Positions 24,662 to 32,804 of a DNA stretch of 37,073 nucleotides are shown here, piece after piece; positions within the stretch are counted from its first letter, which is position 1; each line of letters opens with the position of its first letter. The notes under the pieces were generated by a model, which ran no database searches, was not told where the DNA came from, and worked only from the letters and a program-made list of their open reading frames with translations. Made by a program: the position numbers and the translations under genes. Source of the stretch: RGIG1681 sp045657465 (GTDB taxonomy: Bacteria > Bacillota > Clostridia > Christensenellales > UBA1242); NCBI GenBank assembly GCA_045657465.1, contig JAZOTD010000010.1, forward strand, positions 1 to 37,073, given 5' to 3'.

Positions 24662-25381
24662 TTAATTTTTTATAAACGTGTCAAGAATAATTAAAAACTC
24701 TTGCGGTTTATCTAAATAAGAAAAGTGTCCAGCGTTTTTAAAAATATAAAGTTCGGAATCTTTTATCAGCCGAAATAATTTTCTTGCCATATAAAGTTTC
24801 GTTTCTTTGTCATCTTTTCCCCAAACAATACACGTTCTGCATTTTATAAATTTCGCCGCCTGAGACAAGTCTTCATTCACAATCTTAACAAAAACCTGCT
24901 TCATTTTTGGTGATAATTTTTTATAATCAGCAGAACCATATACATCAAGTTTTTGCCTAAGCTTCGCATTCTTTTCTGCTTTCTTTTTTAGGCTTTTATA
25001 TCTCTTAATCTTCAACCACTTAACAAACGACCTTCTTGGTTTCAACCCCGCGGCATCAACCAAACAAAGTTTAAAATTTTTAAAAAGACCCTGATGTAAA
25101 AACGCAAACTTGATTGCCACCCTTCCACCAAAAGAATGCCCAACCAAAACCAACTTCTCAATCTCAAAATTATCTAACAAATCTTTTAAATCTTGAACAT
25201 AATCAGTCAAAGAAAAAACTTTGTCAGGTTCAGTGCTTTCACCAAAACCTGCAAAGTCAACATAAATTTTACACCAATCATTAAAATAATTTTTTGTCCA
25301 CAAAAAAGCTGTTTTGTCTTGACCCCAGCCATGCAGAAACACAATAACTTTTTTTGAGTCGCCTTCCTTTATAAATTTCAT
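24662..25381 (-). CDS. alpha/beta hydrolase
   Basis: A 239-aa protein of the alpha/beta hydrolase fold. It has the oxyanion motif FLHGWGQD, the nucleophile elbow GHSFGG, the acid in VWGKDDKET, and the catalytic His in NAGHFSYLDKP, so a complete Ser-Asp-His triad is present. A basic cap region (KIKRYKSLKKKAEKNAKLRQK) lies in the middle. No signal peptide, so it is cytoplasmic. Substrate cannot be inferred. It lies 15 bases downstream of rimI in the deoC-tsaE-tsaB-rimI-hydrolase-murF operon, and that context does not fix a pathway. No strong SD sequence precedes the ATG, so translation may depend partly on coupling. Confidence 0.9.
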   Translation of the reverse strand: MKFIKEGDSKKVIVFLHGWGQDKTAFLWTKNYFNDWCKIYVDFAGFGESTEPDKVFSLTDYVQDLKDLLDNFEIEKLVLVGHSFGGRVAIKFAFLHQGLFKNFKLCLVDAAGLKPRRSFVKWLKIKRYKSLKKKAEKNAKLRQKLDVYGSADYKKLSPKMKQVFVKIVNEDLSQAAKFIKCRTCIVWGKDDKETKLYMARKLFRLIKDSELYIFKNAGHFSYLDKPQEFLIILDTFIKN

Positions 25382-25396
25382 AAAAATTACATAAGC

Positions 25397-25837
25397 CTAA
25401 AAATCTTCCAACTTCATTAAAATGGCATCATTTTCACCATAATAATTTTTTCGAACTGCATACTCCTTAAACCCAAACTTTTCATAAAGTTTAATAGCTC
25501 TCAAATTTATTTTATTCACTTCTAAAAAAATAGTTCTAGATTTTTTCTCTCTGCAAACGGTTAACAGATGTTCCATTAAAATTTTTGAATAACCACGCCC
25601 TTGAAATTCTTTTTTGATAGCGATGTCAAAAAGCTCACTTTCGCCAGCAACATTGCTCACTTCAAAAAATCCAATCACTTTTTCATTTAAAAACAACAAA
25701 TAATAATCAAGCACATCACTTGAAATTGTCTTTTCAATATCTTCTTTTAATCCAGATCCCAAAAGCTCTTTTTCAATAAAAAGAACATCATCAACATATT
25801 CATGGGTAAGTTTTTTAACAACAAAATTATCAGCCAT
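25397..25837 (-). CDS. rimI: RimI-type GNAT N-acetyltransferase
   Basis: A 146-aa GNAT protein. The acetyl-CoA loop is EFQGRGYSKILMEHLL (Q-x-x-G-x-G form), followed by TIFLEVNKINLRAIKLYEKFGFKEYAVRKNYY, which is close to RimI. RimI acetylates the N-terminal residue of ribosomal protein S18 in enterobacteria. In many bacteria its gene sits next to tsaB, as here. The start codon overlaps the tsaB stop (TAATG), indicating translational coupling. Length fits the family. Target in this organism is not proven. Confidence 0.9.
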   Translation of the reverse strand: MADNFVVKKLTHEYVDDVLFIEKELLGSGLKEDIEKTISSDVLDYYLLFLNEKVIGFFEVSNVAGESELFDIAIKKEFQGRGYSKILMEHLLTVCREKKSRTIFLEVNKINLRAIKLYEKFGFKEYAVRKNYYGENDAILMKLEDF

Positions 25838-26481
25838 TAAACCCCACCACCAAGTCTTTTATTTCTTTCAATTTCAGCTTGAGATGCTCTCAAATAAACC
25901 GGAGAAATTTCATTTAATTCAATAAAATCATTCGCCTCGATTTTTTCATTAATCGCAGAAATTGTTTGTTTTTCAACAATATTGGCATTAATTTCAAACA
26001 TTTTTAATCTTTTTTGCGTTTTTTCATTATCTGCAATAATTTTACAATTTAAATATTTTTCTTTAAATTCACCAGCAAATTCACTTATTGAAACGCATGA
26101 ATCTTGAACCAAATCTCCATCAACATTACGAACATAAACATAATCTGAAAATCCTTCAAGAACCACAAAATGCTTTTCATCATCACATTTAAATAAATCA
26201 AAATTTGACACAACTGCAACTTTCGCACCGCTGCCAATTGCAAGCCCCTTACAAATTGAAATAGCAACTCTCACACCCGTAAAACTACCTGGGCCAATGC
26301 AAACACCAATCACATCAACATCGCTCATTTTCAATCCAGAAAGATTAAGCAATTCATCAACAACAACCAAAAGTTCATCAGTATGCTTTTTTTGATTTTC
26401 ATCAACTTTAGACAAAACTTGTTTACCTTTACACAAATAAACACTCATTCCAGCAGAACAATCAATAATCAATTTATTCAT
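25837..26481 (-). CDS. tsaB: tRNA t6A biosynthesis protein TsaB
   Basis: TsaB is the non-catalytic scaffold that binds TsaD and TsaE in making threonylcarbamoyladenosine at tRNA A37. The 214-aa protein has the family start LIIDCSAG and the conserved GVCIGPGSFTGVRVAISICKGLA; the C-terminal half is shorter and less conserved, as is normal. The start overlaps the tsaE stop by one base (TAATG), and the stop overlaps the rimI start in the same way. tsaD and tsaC are not in this window. Confidence 0.95.
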   Translation of the reverse strand: MNKLIIDCSAGMSVYLCKGKQVLSKVDENQKKHTDELLVVVDELLNLSGLKMSDVDVIGVCIGPGSFTGVRVAISICKGLAIGSGAKVAVVSNFDLFKCDDEKHFVVLEGFSDYVYVRNVDGDLVQDSCVSISEFAGEFKEKYLNCKIIADNEKTQKRLKMFEINANIVEKQTISAINEKIEANDFIELNEISPVYLRASQAEIERNKRLGGGV

Positions 26482-26900
26482 TATCTTTCAATCCTTATCA
26501 ATCTTTTTTCATCATCAACTTTTTTAATAAACACCTTAATCGCAGAGCTAGGAAACATCCCTGCAGCACGCCCAGGCCATTCAACAATAGAAATTCCATT
26601 TGAATAAAAATATTCTTCTGCACCAATCGCATCAAGTTCTGAAACATCAGAAATTCGATACAAATCAAAATGATAAACATTTGGAGTTGTGTCATAAATA
26701 TTCACAATAACAAACGTTGGCGACACAGCAACAACATTGCCATTTGAAAGCTGCGAAACAACACCTTTAGTAAACACTGTTTTTCCCGCTCCCAAATCAC
26801 CATCTAGAAGAATAATATCTCCTTCATTTAAAGTCTTTGCAAAATTAGACGCAAATTCTAATGTTTCTTTTTCACTATTTGAACTAAATTCAGTAACCAT
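26481..26900 (-). CDS. tsaE: tRNA t6A biosynthesis ATPase TsaE
   Basis: TsaE is the small P-loop ATPase that drives turnover of the TsaB-TsaD complex. The 139-aa protein shows the Walker A region GDLGAGKTVFTKGV, SPTFVIVNIY and the later HFDLYRISDVSELDAIG, all typical. The ATG at 26900 is chosen: it follows AGAGG closely and gives the usual MVTEFSSNSEKETLEFA beginning. A longer frame reaches a TTG at 26930 inside deoC. It is seven bases downstream of deoC and overlaps tsaB. Confidence 0.95.
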   Translation of the reverse strand: MVTEFSSNSEKETLEFASNFAKTLNEGDIILLDGDLGAGKTVFTKGVVSQLSNGNVVAVSPTFVIVNIYDTTPNVYHFDLYRISDVSELDAIGAEEYFYSNGISIVEWPGRAAGMFPSSAIKVFIKKVDDEKRLIRIER

Positions 26901-26907
26901 ATTCCCT

Positions 26908-27555
26908 CTACAATACTCTGCTAGTACCAATCAAACTAGCACCACTATTTATTAAATTAATCGCCTGCATTCTATCCTTCACTGCACCAGATGCCTTAAT
27001 CTTGCATCTACCTGCAAGTACTTTATTCATAAAACTAACAAGCTCCAAATTCGCACCAGCAACACCAAAGCCAGTCGAAGTTGAAACATAATCAATTTTC
27101 AATTTAACACACAATTCCAAAATCTTAACCAGTTCATTTTGCGACAAATAACACGTCTCTAAAAGAATTCTTAAAACTTTTTGTTTGGTAACCTTTTTAA
27201 TTTGAGTCAGCTCGTGTTTTAAATATTTAAAGTCACTATCTTTTAATTTTGCAATATTTAAAACAACTTCAATTTCATCTGCGCCATCCTGAATTGCTTG
27301 TTTTATTTCAAAAATCTTCACATCAGTTTTAACTGCACCAAGTGGAAATCCTATCATTGAAACAACTCTAAGCCCACCAAGCAAATTTGCATTAATATAA
27401 TCAGCAACATAAGCAATATTGCATGAGTTCACACAAACACCATAATATTGATTCTTGTAGGCAACATCACACAACTTTTCAAGATCAGTTTTTGTAACCC
27501 TTGCATCAACCAGTGTTAAATCTATAAAATTGTTTAATTCAACAATATCACTCAT
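26908..27555 (-). CDS. deoC: DeoC-family aldolase homologue lacking the Schiff-base lysine
   Basis: The 215-aa protein aligns along its length with deoxyribose-phosphate aldolase (class I, TIM barrel): VVSMIGFPLGA, GADEIEVVLNI, RILLETCYLS, STSTGFG, KIKASGAVKD and a final GASLIGTS. In active DeoC the Schiff-base Lys is in the motif VKTSTG; here it is VSTSTG, with Ser158 (TCA at 27084-27082). Other changes: Leu13 in IDLT where IDHT is usual, Glu96 where the relay Asp is common, and a shortened C-terminus. Lys187 (KASG) is kept. So it is either inactive as an aldolase, uses another lysine, or has a new role. It is the first gene of the operon running to murF. AGGTGG lies three to four bases before the ATG. 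Confidence 0.85.
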   Translation of the reverse strand: MSDIVELNNFIDLTLVDARVTKTDLEKLCDVAYKNQYYGVCVNSCNIAYVADYINANLLGGLRVVSMIGFPLGAVKTDVKIFEIKQAIQDGADEIEVVLNIAKLKDSDFKYLKHELTQIKKVTKQKVLRILLETCYLSQNELVKILELCVKLKIDYVSTSTGFGVAGANLELVSFMNKVLAGRCKIKASGAVKDRMQAINLINSGASLIGTSRVL

Positions 27556-27565
27556 GACCCACCTG

Positions 27566-27594
27566 CTTATATATTATATTTTAACATAAGCCAA
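27566..27594 (-). promoter_or_regulatory. possible promoter of the deoC-to-murF operon
   Basis: TTGGCT (27594-27589), 17-base spacer, TATAAG (27571-27566) on the minus strand. It predicts a start at about 27559, four bases before the ATG, inside the SD sequence; a TATAAT a few bases further upstream lacks a good -35. Confidence 0.45.
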
Positions 27595-27646
27595 TAAAAA
27601 TTTAAAGTAATTTAATAAACTTTGATTTTTAGGCAAGAATTTATTT

Positions 27647-28456
27647 ATGATAAAATCAAAATTAGCTATAACAATAGATTCTATTTTCATAAGCCTACTC
27701 TGCTCTTTTATTTTGTATGTTTGGATAAATAGATATCTAAAAAACGCATTTTTATCATTTTTTATTTGTAATATCGCATTAGTTTTATTGTTTTTTCTAT
27801 TTTTTAAATATTTTATCAAAAAACACAATCTTAAAAATTTAAAAGAAAGAGACTTGAATTTTGCAAAAAAATGTTTTCATCATCTAAAATATTGTCCTGA
27901 TAACGAATCAATAACATTTTTTGAAAAGCTCTTAAATTCTAAAAACAAAGCCATGAATTTATATGAAAATCACAATCAGATTTTTTATATAAACATAAAA
28001 CAACCATTATGCGAAAACGACTTTCTAACAGCCAATGAATATAAACTATCTTCTTCACAAAATAAAAATTTATTTTTTATTTCAATTGCAGAAACTGAAG
28101 ATTTTAAAAACACATTAACTTCATCACCAATCACCTACACACTATACAATCAAACTGAACTATTTGAACTTATGAAAGTTAAAGATTGTTTTCCTATAAA
28201 ACAATCTGCAAAAGAAAATTTCTCAAAACTTAAATTAATTAAAACAAAACTGAAACAATCACTCTTAAAACAAAACTTTAAACACTTTTTGTTTTCTGGT
28301 TTATCGTTAATCGCAATATCATTATTTTTACCATTCATGTTTTATTATTTAATAATAGGAACAATCCTTATTTTTTTATCATTAGTTTGTCTCTTATCAA
28401 AACCAACTCAAACCGAAAAACCAAAAGAAAAATTAATTGACATAATAAAAAAGTAG
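27647..28456 (+). CDS. hypothetical membrane protein, 269 aa, four predicted helices
   Basis: I do not recognise this protein. Two hydrophobic helices near the N-terminus (about 8-28 and 36-57) and two near the C-terminus (about 208-247) enclose a soluble, presumably cytoplasmic middle part of about 150 residues. That middle contains FYINIKQPLCENDFLTANEY, NLFFISIAETEDF and YTLYNQTELFELMK, whose order of strands recalls Mrr-like restriction-endonuclease folds (an IKQ strand, then a late 'L...ELFELM' helix). The match is weak and no clear PD-(D/E)XK triad is seen. The gene is divergent from deoC, Lys/Asn-rich, and has no good SD sequence before the ATG. A shared terminator separates it from pheT. 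Confidence 0.7.
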   Translation: MIKSKLAITIDSIFISLLCSFILYVWINRYLKNAFLSFFICNIALVLLFFLFFKYFIKKHNLKNLKERDLNFAKKCFHHLKYCPDNESITFFEKLLNSKNKAMNLYENHNQIFYINIKQPLCENDFLTANEYKLSSSQNKNLFFISIAETEDFKNTLTSSPITYTLYNQTELFELMKVKDCFPIKQSAKENFSKLKLIKTKLKQSLLKQNFKHFLFSGLSLIAISLFLPFMFYYLIIGTILIFLSLVCLLSKPTQTEKPKEKLIDIIKK

Positions 28457-28473
28457 TGCTTAAAGCACTACTT
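28451..28473. terminator. bidirectional intrinsic terminator
   Basis: AAGTAGTGCT pairs with AGCACTACTT around three bases, with T-runs on either strand. It overlaps the stop of the 269-aa membrane protein gene and closes the converging pheT gene. Confidence 0.93.
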
Positions 28474-28474
28474 T

Positions 28475-30850
28475 TTATCCTCTAATTTCAAGACCATTTT
28501 TAGAAATAAATTCTTCTAAATCAGCTCTAAATTTTTCAATTTCTTCACCAGAAAGTGTGTGGTCAAAACTTGAAAGATTAAATCTGAGTGTGACAGATTT
28601 TTTATCTTTCAAAACTTCTTTATTTTCATAAATATCAACAAGTTCATAGTTTGACAAAAGCTTGCTTTTAAATTTTCCAAGAATTCTTGAAAGTTCAATG
28701 TATTTCATATTCTCATCACAGAGAATGTTATAATCAATTTGAACAGCTTGATATTTTGATATATTTTTAATTTTTCTTGCAAATGCCTTTGTGTTTGCAA
28801 GTTTTTCAAAATCAATTTCAAGACCAACAACATTAAATCTCTTGTCGATTGATTTTTTCACACTTGGATGAATAACACCCATATATCCATAGTCTGCCAT
28901 TCTAGATTTTATTCTAAATGAGTTAACTGGATGCAAATATGGCACTGTTTCACCTTCTGCAAGTTCAGCATCAATGCCAACAATGTTTTGAATGATATCA
29001 ATAATCGCTGTTTTCATTTCAGTGAAAAGTTCAAATTCTGTTTTCTTTTGACTAGCAAAGAGCACTGCAAGTTTCTTTTGCTCAATAGATCTATTTTCTT
29101 CATCAAGACCAGACACAACTCTTCCAATTTCAAACACCCTAACATTTGAATAAAGGTTTTTATTTTCATCTAATGTTCTAAGCAATGTTGGAAGCAATTC
29201 ACTTCTAATTCCACTTTGACCAGCATTTGATGAATCTAAAAGTGAAACATAAGACTTCATGTCAATTTTATGTTGTTTGTTAAAGTCTTCAAAATTCCAT
29301 AAATATGAATGAATTTCATTTGCATTATATTTTTCTGCTAGCAAGAGCTTTGTGTCATATTCATATTCAATTGAACCAATAAGTTTTTGTGGTTCACAGT
29401 TAACTTTTAATGGTTTTGGCTCTATATTGTCATAACCATAAAGTCTTGCAACTTCTTCAACCAAATCTTCTTTGATTGAAACGTCTTTTGTTGCTCTAAA
29501 TGAAGGGACTTTTGCAAGAAGTTCTTCACCATCTTCTTTAATTTCAAACTCAAGAGCTTTTAATGTTTTCACGATAAACTCTTTAGAAATATCTTCACCA
29601 ACAATCTTGCCAATAAAGTTTGGATTAAATCTAATTTCAATTTCATCAAACTTTTTGTTGTAGCAATCACTGAAACTTGATGTCACAACCACACCAGAAT
29701 CAATTCCTTTAAGCAAATACAAAATTCTAGCAAGTGCAACTGGTGTAAGTTCTGGGTCAAGTGACTTTTCATATCTTTGAGATGCATCAGTAATAAGACC
29801 AATAGCACGTGCAGTTTTTCTTATAGTTGCATAATCAAACACTGCAGCTTCAAACAACACTGAATTTGTATCTTCTGAAATACCTGATTTCAATCCACCC
29901 TTAATTCCTGCAATTGCAACTGGGTCTTTATCTTTGTCTGAAATCACAAGAGCGTTTGCTGGAAGTTCATGTTCTTCACCTTCAAGCGTAAGCATCTTCA
30001 TGCTTCCGTCAGATTCAATAACATTGATTGCATCAACAATCTTGTTGTCAAATGCATGCATTGGAAGACCAATGTCAAGCATTACATAGTTTGTAAGGTC
30101 TGCAAGCAAGTTGATATCTCTCATTCCTGCATATGTCAAACGGATCGCCATTTCACGTGGTGATTTTTTAACATTAATATTATCAACAGTAATTGCTGAA
30201 TATCTATAACAATTTTCTGTGTGAATTTGAACAGGAACTGTTTTTAATGATTTGTATGCGTCCAAATTATCAATAGGCATTTTTGCAAGTGGTCTATCAA
30301 AAATCGCTGAAAACTCACGGGCAATTCCATAGTGACCCCAAAGGTCTGGTCTGTTTGTAAGCGACTTATTGTCAATATCTAAAACAACGTCATCAATTGG
30401 CCACACTTCTTTAATGCTTTGACCAATCACAACATCGTCTTTGATATCCATAATGCCTTCATCATCACTTCCAAGACCAAGCTCTGCTTCTGCACAACAC
30501 ATGCCACAGCTTTCAACACCAGCAAGTTTGCATGGCTTAATCTTTCCTGCAAGAACACTTCCGCCAACCTTGCACACTGCAGTGACCATTCCTTCATAAA
30601 CATTTGGAGCTCCGCAAACAATTTGCAAAACTTCACTGCCAACATCAACATTTAAAATATGCAAGTGGTCAGATTCTGGATGGTCAACAACTTTCAAAAT
30701 TTTTCCAAAAACAACATCTTGAATTTTTTCACCTTTTATTTCAACATCTTCGATTTCTGCAGTTGAAAGATTGAATCTTTTTACAAGTTCATCAACTTCA
30801 ATTCCAGATAAATCTACATAATCTTTTATCCAATTAATAGAAATTTTCAT
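28475..30850 (-). CDS. pheT: phenylalanyl-tRNA synthetase beta subunit
   Basis: PheT, 791 aa, forms the alpha2-beta2 enzyme that charges tRNA-Phe. In order: the N-terminal segment MKISINWIKDYVDL, the OB-fold tRNA-binding domain (FGKILKVVDHPESDHLHILNVDVG, IVCGAPNV), the B3/B4 editing domain, the B5 domain (RFNPNFIGKIVG), the catalytic-like core and the C-terminal anticodon-binding FDX-ACB domain (SKYQAVQIDYNILCDEN, VTLRFNLSSFDHTLSGEEIEKF). Length is normal. GAGGAG precedes the ATG. It is separated from pheS by a GNAT gene instead of following it directly, but lies in the same T-box transcript and ends at a terminator. Confidence 0.97.
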   Translation of the reverse strand: MKISINWIKDYVDLSGIEVDELVKRFNLSTAEIEDVEIKGEKIQDVVFGKILKVVDHPESDHLHILNVDVGSEVLQIVCGAPNVYEGMVTAVCKVGGSVLAGKIKPCKLAGVESCGMCCAEAELGLGSDDEGIMDIKDDVVIGQSIKEVWPIDDVVLDIDNKSLTNRPDLWGHYGIAREFSAIFDRPLAKMPIDNLDAYKSLKTVPVQIHTENCYRYSAITVDNINVKKSPREMAIRLTYAGMRDINLLADLTNYVMLDIGLPMHAFDNKIVDAINVIESDGSMKMLTLEGEEHELPANALVISDKDKDPVAIAGIKGGLKSGISEDTNSVLFEAAVFDYATIRKTARAIGLITDASQRYEKSLDPELTPVALARILYLLKGIDSGVVVTSSFSDCYNKKFDEIEIRFNPNFIGKIVGEDISKEFIVKTLKALEFEIKEDGEELLAKVPSFRATKDVSIKEDLVEEVARLYGYDNIEPKPLKVNCEPQKLIGSIEYEYDTKLLLAEKYNANEIHSYLWNFEDFNKQHKIDMKSYVSLLDSSNAGQSGIRSELLPTLLRTLDENKNLYSNVRVFEIGRVVSGLDEENRSIEQKKLAVLFASQKKTEFELFTEMKTAIIDIIQNIVGIDAELAEGETVPYLHPVNSFRIKSRMADYGYMGVIHPSVKKSIDKRFNVVGLEIDFEKLANTKAFARKIKNISKYQAVQIDYNILCDENMKYIELSRILGKFKSKLLSNYELVDIYENKEVLKDKKSVTLRFNLSSFDHTLSGEEIEKFRADLEEFISKNGLEIRG

Positions 30851-30862
30851 AATTTACTCCTC

Positions 30863-31417
30863 TTATTTGTCTAACATTTTAACCATAAAAATTGAATCGC
30901 TATAATTGTCATCGGCATACTTTAACATGTTTGGAAAAATTCCATATTCTTTAAAACCAAACTTTTTGTATAAGTTTTGAGCTTTTGTGTTGTCTTTCAT
31001 AACAGAAAGCTCAACCTGCTCAAACCCAAGACTTTTAGCAAGATCTAAACTTTGTTCCATAAGAGCATTGCCAATTCCAAGCCCCCAATATTTGCTTTGA
31101 ACAGAAATTCCAAACCCAGCACGATGTCTCAAACGAAACTTGTTTGACTTAGCTGAAATATTTGCAAGCCCTACAACAACTCCGTTTAACTTCGCCAAAA
31201 TTATTGCATCACGCTCAGCTTCTAAAAATCTGTTAATCCATTCAATTTCGTGCTCGATGGTATACTCTCCGTCTTCTGGAGAAATAACAAGGTTTTGTGT
31301 TTCATGTGAAATAGTGTTCGCATGATATGCACAACCTTCAGCATCTTCAACTTCAGGAGAACAAAGAACAATCTCTTCTCCATTCTTTAAGATTTTTCTA
31401 ACCGATTCAAATTTCAT
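30863..31417 (-). CDS. GNAT family acetyltransferase inside the pheS-pheT operon
   Basis: A 184-aa GNAT protein. Motifs: a substrate-side strand AIILAKLNGVVVGLANISA, the acetyl-CoA loop GISVQSKYWGLGIGNALMEQSLD, and the C-terminal NTKAQNLYKKFGFKEYGIFPNML. It resembles the RimJ/RimL-like and small-molecule N-acetyltransferases; substrate unknown. AGGTGA lies four bases before the ATG. It stands eight bases after pheS and 12 before pheT, so it would be made under the same T-box control, in response to uncharged tRNA-Phe. Such an insertion into pheST is unusual. It is not the same gene as the rimI near tsaB. Confidence 0.9.
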   Translation of the reverse strand: MKFESVRKILKNGEEIVLCSPEVEDAEGCAYHANTISHETQNLVISPEDGEYTIEHEIEWINRFLEAERDAIILAKLNGVVVGLANISAKSNKFRLRHRAGFGISVQSKYWGLGIGNALMEQSLDLAKSLGFEQVELSVMKDNTKAQNLYKKFGFKEYGIFPNMLKYADDNYSDSIFMVKMLDK

Positions 31418-31425
31418 AATGTCAC

Positions 31426-32460
31426 CTACATTTTTGTTTTAAACTGACTCATAACTTTTAAGTTGTTGCTGTTTAAGTGTCTAATATCATCAAGATTTGT
31501 TCTAATCATAACAAGTCTATCAAATCCCATACCAAAAGCAAAACCATTATATTCATCAGGGTCAATGCCAGCCATTCTCAAAACGTTTGGATGAATCATT
31601 CCGCAAGGACATAGTTCAATCCAGCCAGAACCACCACAAGTGTGACAACCCTTTCCGCCACAGAACGGACATTTTGCATCCATTTCATAGCTTGGTTCAG
31701 TAAATGGGAAGAATCCTGGACGAAGTCTAACTTCAACATCTTTTTTAAACAATGCCTTAAGCATTTCTTTTTCAAAATAAATCAAGTTTGCAACAGTGAT
31801 ATCTTTTCCAACAACCACACCTTCAAGTTGGAAGAATGTGTTTTCATGTCGCGCATCAAGCTCTTCATTTCTAAAAACTCTACCTGGGAAAATAACTTTG
31901 CAAACAGGTCCATAAGTTCTAAGTATTCTGTTTTGAGCTGCTGATGTTTGAGTTTTCAAAAGTTCACCATTATCAAGCCAGAATGTGTCTTGCATATCTC
32001 TTGCTGGGTGGTTTTTTGGAACGTTAACTGATTCAAAGTTGTTATATTCACTCTCAACTTCTTTTCCATCTTCAATAACAAAACCCATGTTTTTAAAAAT
32101 ATCAACAACCTGCTTTTGAATAATTGTTCTTGGGTTAAGCGAACCACTTTCTGTGTCTACTGGAAGTGAATAGTCAAATTGTCTTGTTGCTTGAATTTCT
32201 TCATTAACAGCTTTTTCAGCGAGCGCATTTTTAATTTCTTCAATTGAGTTTTCAATCTTTGTTTTAAGCGCATTAACCTTTTGACCAAATTCTTTCTTTT
32301 GTTCAACTGGCACTTCTCTAAATTTAGACATAATGTCAGCAACCAAGCCTTTTTTGCCCAAAAACTTTAATCTTAAAGATTCAAGTGCTTGCAAATTTTC
32401 AACATTTGCAGAATCTTCATCATATTGTTTTTCAACATCTTCAATAATATTTAATTCCAT
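31426..32460 (-). CDS. pheS: phenylalanyl-tRNA synthetase alpha subunit
   Basis: PheS, 344 aa, is the catalytic alpha chain. The N-terminal 85 residues form the tRNA-binding coiled coil. The class II core has the TSAAQNRIL motif, motif 2 FRNEELDARHENTFFQLEG, the FFPFTEPSYEMD segment, and motif 3 GFAFGMGFDRLVMIR. A Cys-rich insert, CPFCGGKGCHTCGGSGW, looks like a zinc site and is known from other Firmicute PheS proteins. AGGAGA stands five bases from the ATG. Transcription is controlled by the T-box leader upstream. The adjoining gene is a GNAT rather than pheT. Confidence 0.97.
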   Translation of the reverse strand: MELNIIEDVEKQYDEDSANVENLQALESLRLKFLGKKGLVADIMSKFREVPVEQKKEFGQKVNALKTKIENSIEEIKNALAEKAVNEEIQATRQFDYSLPVDTESGSLNPRTIIQKQVVDIFKNMGFVIEDGKEVESEYNNFESVNVPKNHPARDMQDTFWLDNGELLKTQTSAAQNRILRTYGPVCKVIFPGRVFRNEELDARHENTFFQLEGVVVGKDITVANLIYFEKEMLKALFKKDVEVRLRPGFFPFTEPSYEMDAKCPFCGGKGCHTCGGSGWIELCPCGMIHPNVLRMAGIDPDEYNGFAFGMGFDRLVMIRTNLDDIRHLNSNNLKVMSQFKTKM

Positions 32461-32516
32461 TTTTGTCTCCTATAATATATTTTCTTTACCTATTGGTTTG
32501 CTTGCGGTTTTTTCAT

Positions 32517-32761
32517 AAAAAAGAAAAAGCCTTGCAAGCCCTAACTTAAGGACGCAAGACTTTCGCGTGGTACCACCTTAATTCGTGAATAAATTCACCT
32601 TGTTTACTTTAACGGAAGTTTAACCGAGATACATTTCTGCATCCAGCTCCAGTGCCGAAATTCATTTCTAGGACTCGGTGTTGTGCTTTCAGCCCATGGC
32701 AACAACTCTCTAAAACCTATCTCTAAAAACTACTAAATCACCTTCACAGCTTTTAAAAACT
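32517..32761 (-). promoter_or_regulatory. T-box leader (tRNA-Phe responsive) of pheS-GNAT-pheT
   Basis: This fills the 344-base gap between pheS and yhbY. On the minus strand the conserved T-box AAGGTGGTACCACGCG is at 32579-32564. Upstream is a stem I-like region with AGAGAG and GTTGT...ACAAC arms. A UUC triplet at 32659-32657, in AATTTCGGCACTGGAGC, is the candidate Phe specifier. Downstream, a terminator hairpin and T-run end the leader. Uncharged tRNA-Phe is expected to favour the antiterminator and let pheST be transcribed. The T-box itself is certain; the exact specifier is my reading. Confidence 0.93.
32528..32561 (-). terminator. regulated terminator of the T-box leader
   Basis: AGTCTTGCG pairs with TGCAAGGCT (one or two G-T pairs), with a T-rich run at 32527-32517 on the minus strand. 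It overlaps sequence just after the T-box, as needed for an alternative antiterminator fold. Confidence 0.85.
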
Positions 32762-32767
32762 GATTGT

Positions 32768-32796
32768 AGTCTAGCATAATAATATTTTTTTGTCAA
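32768..32796 (-). promoter_or_regulatory. promoter of the pheS T-box transcript
   Basis: TTGACA (32796-32791), 17-base spacer, TAGACT (32773-32768) on the minus strand; predicted start near 32761. Confidence 0.6.
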
Positions 32797-32804
32797 CTAA
32801 TTGC

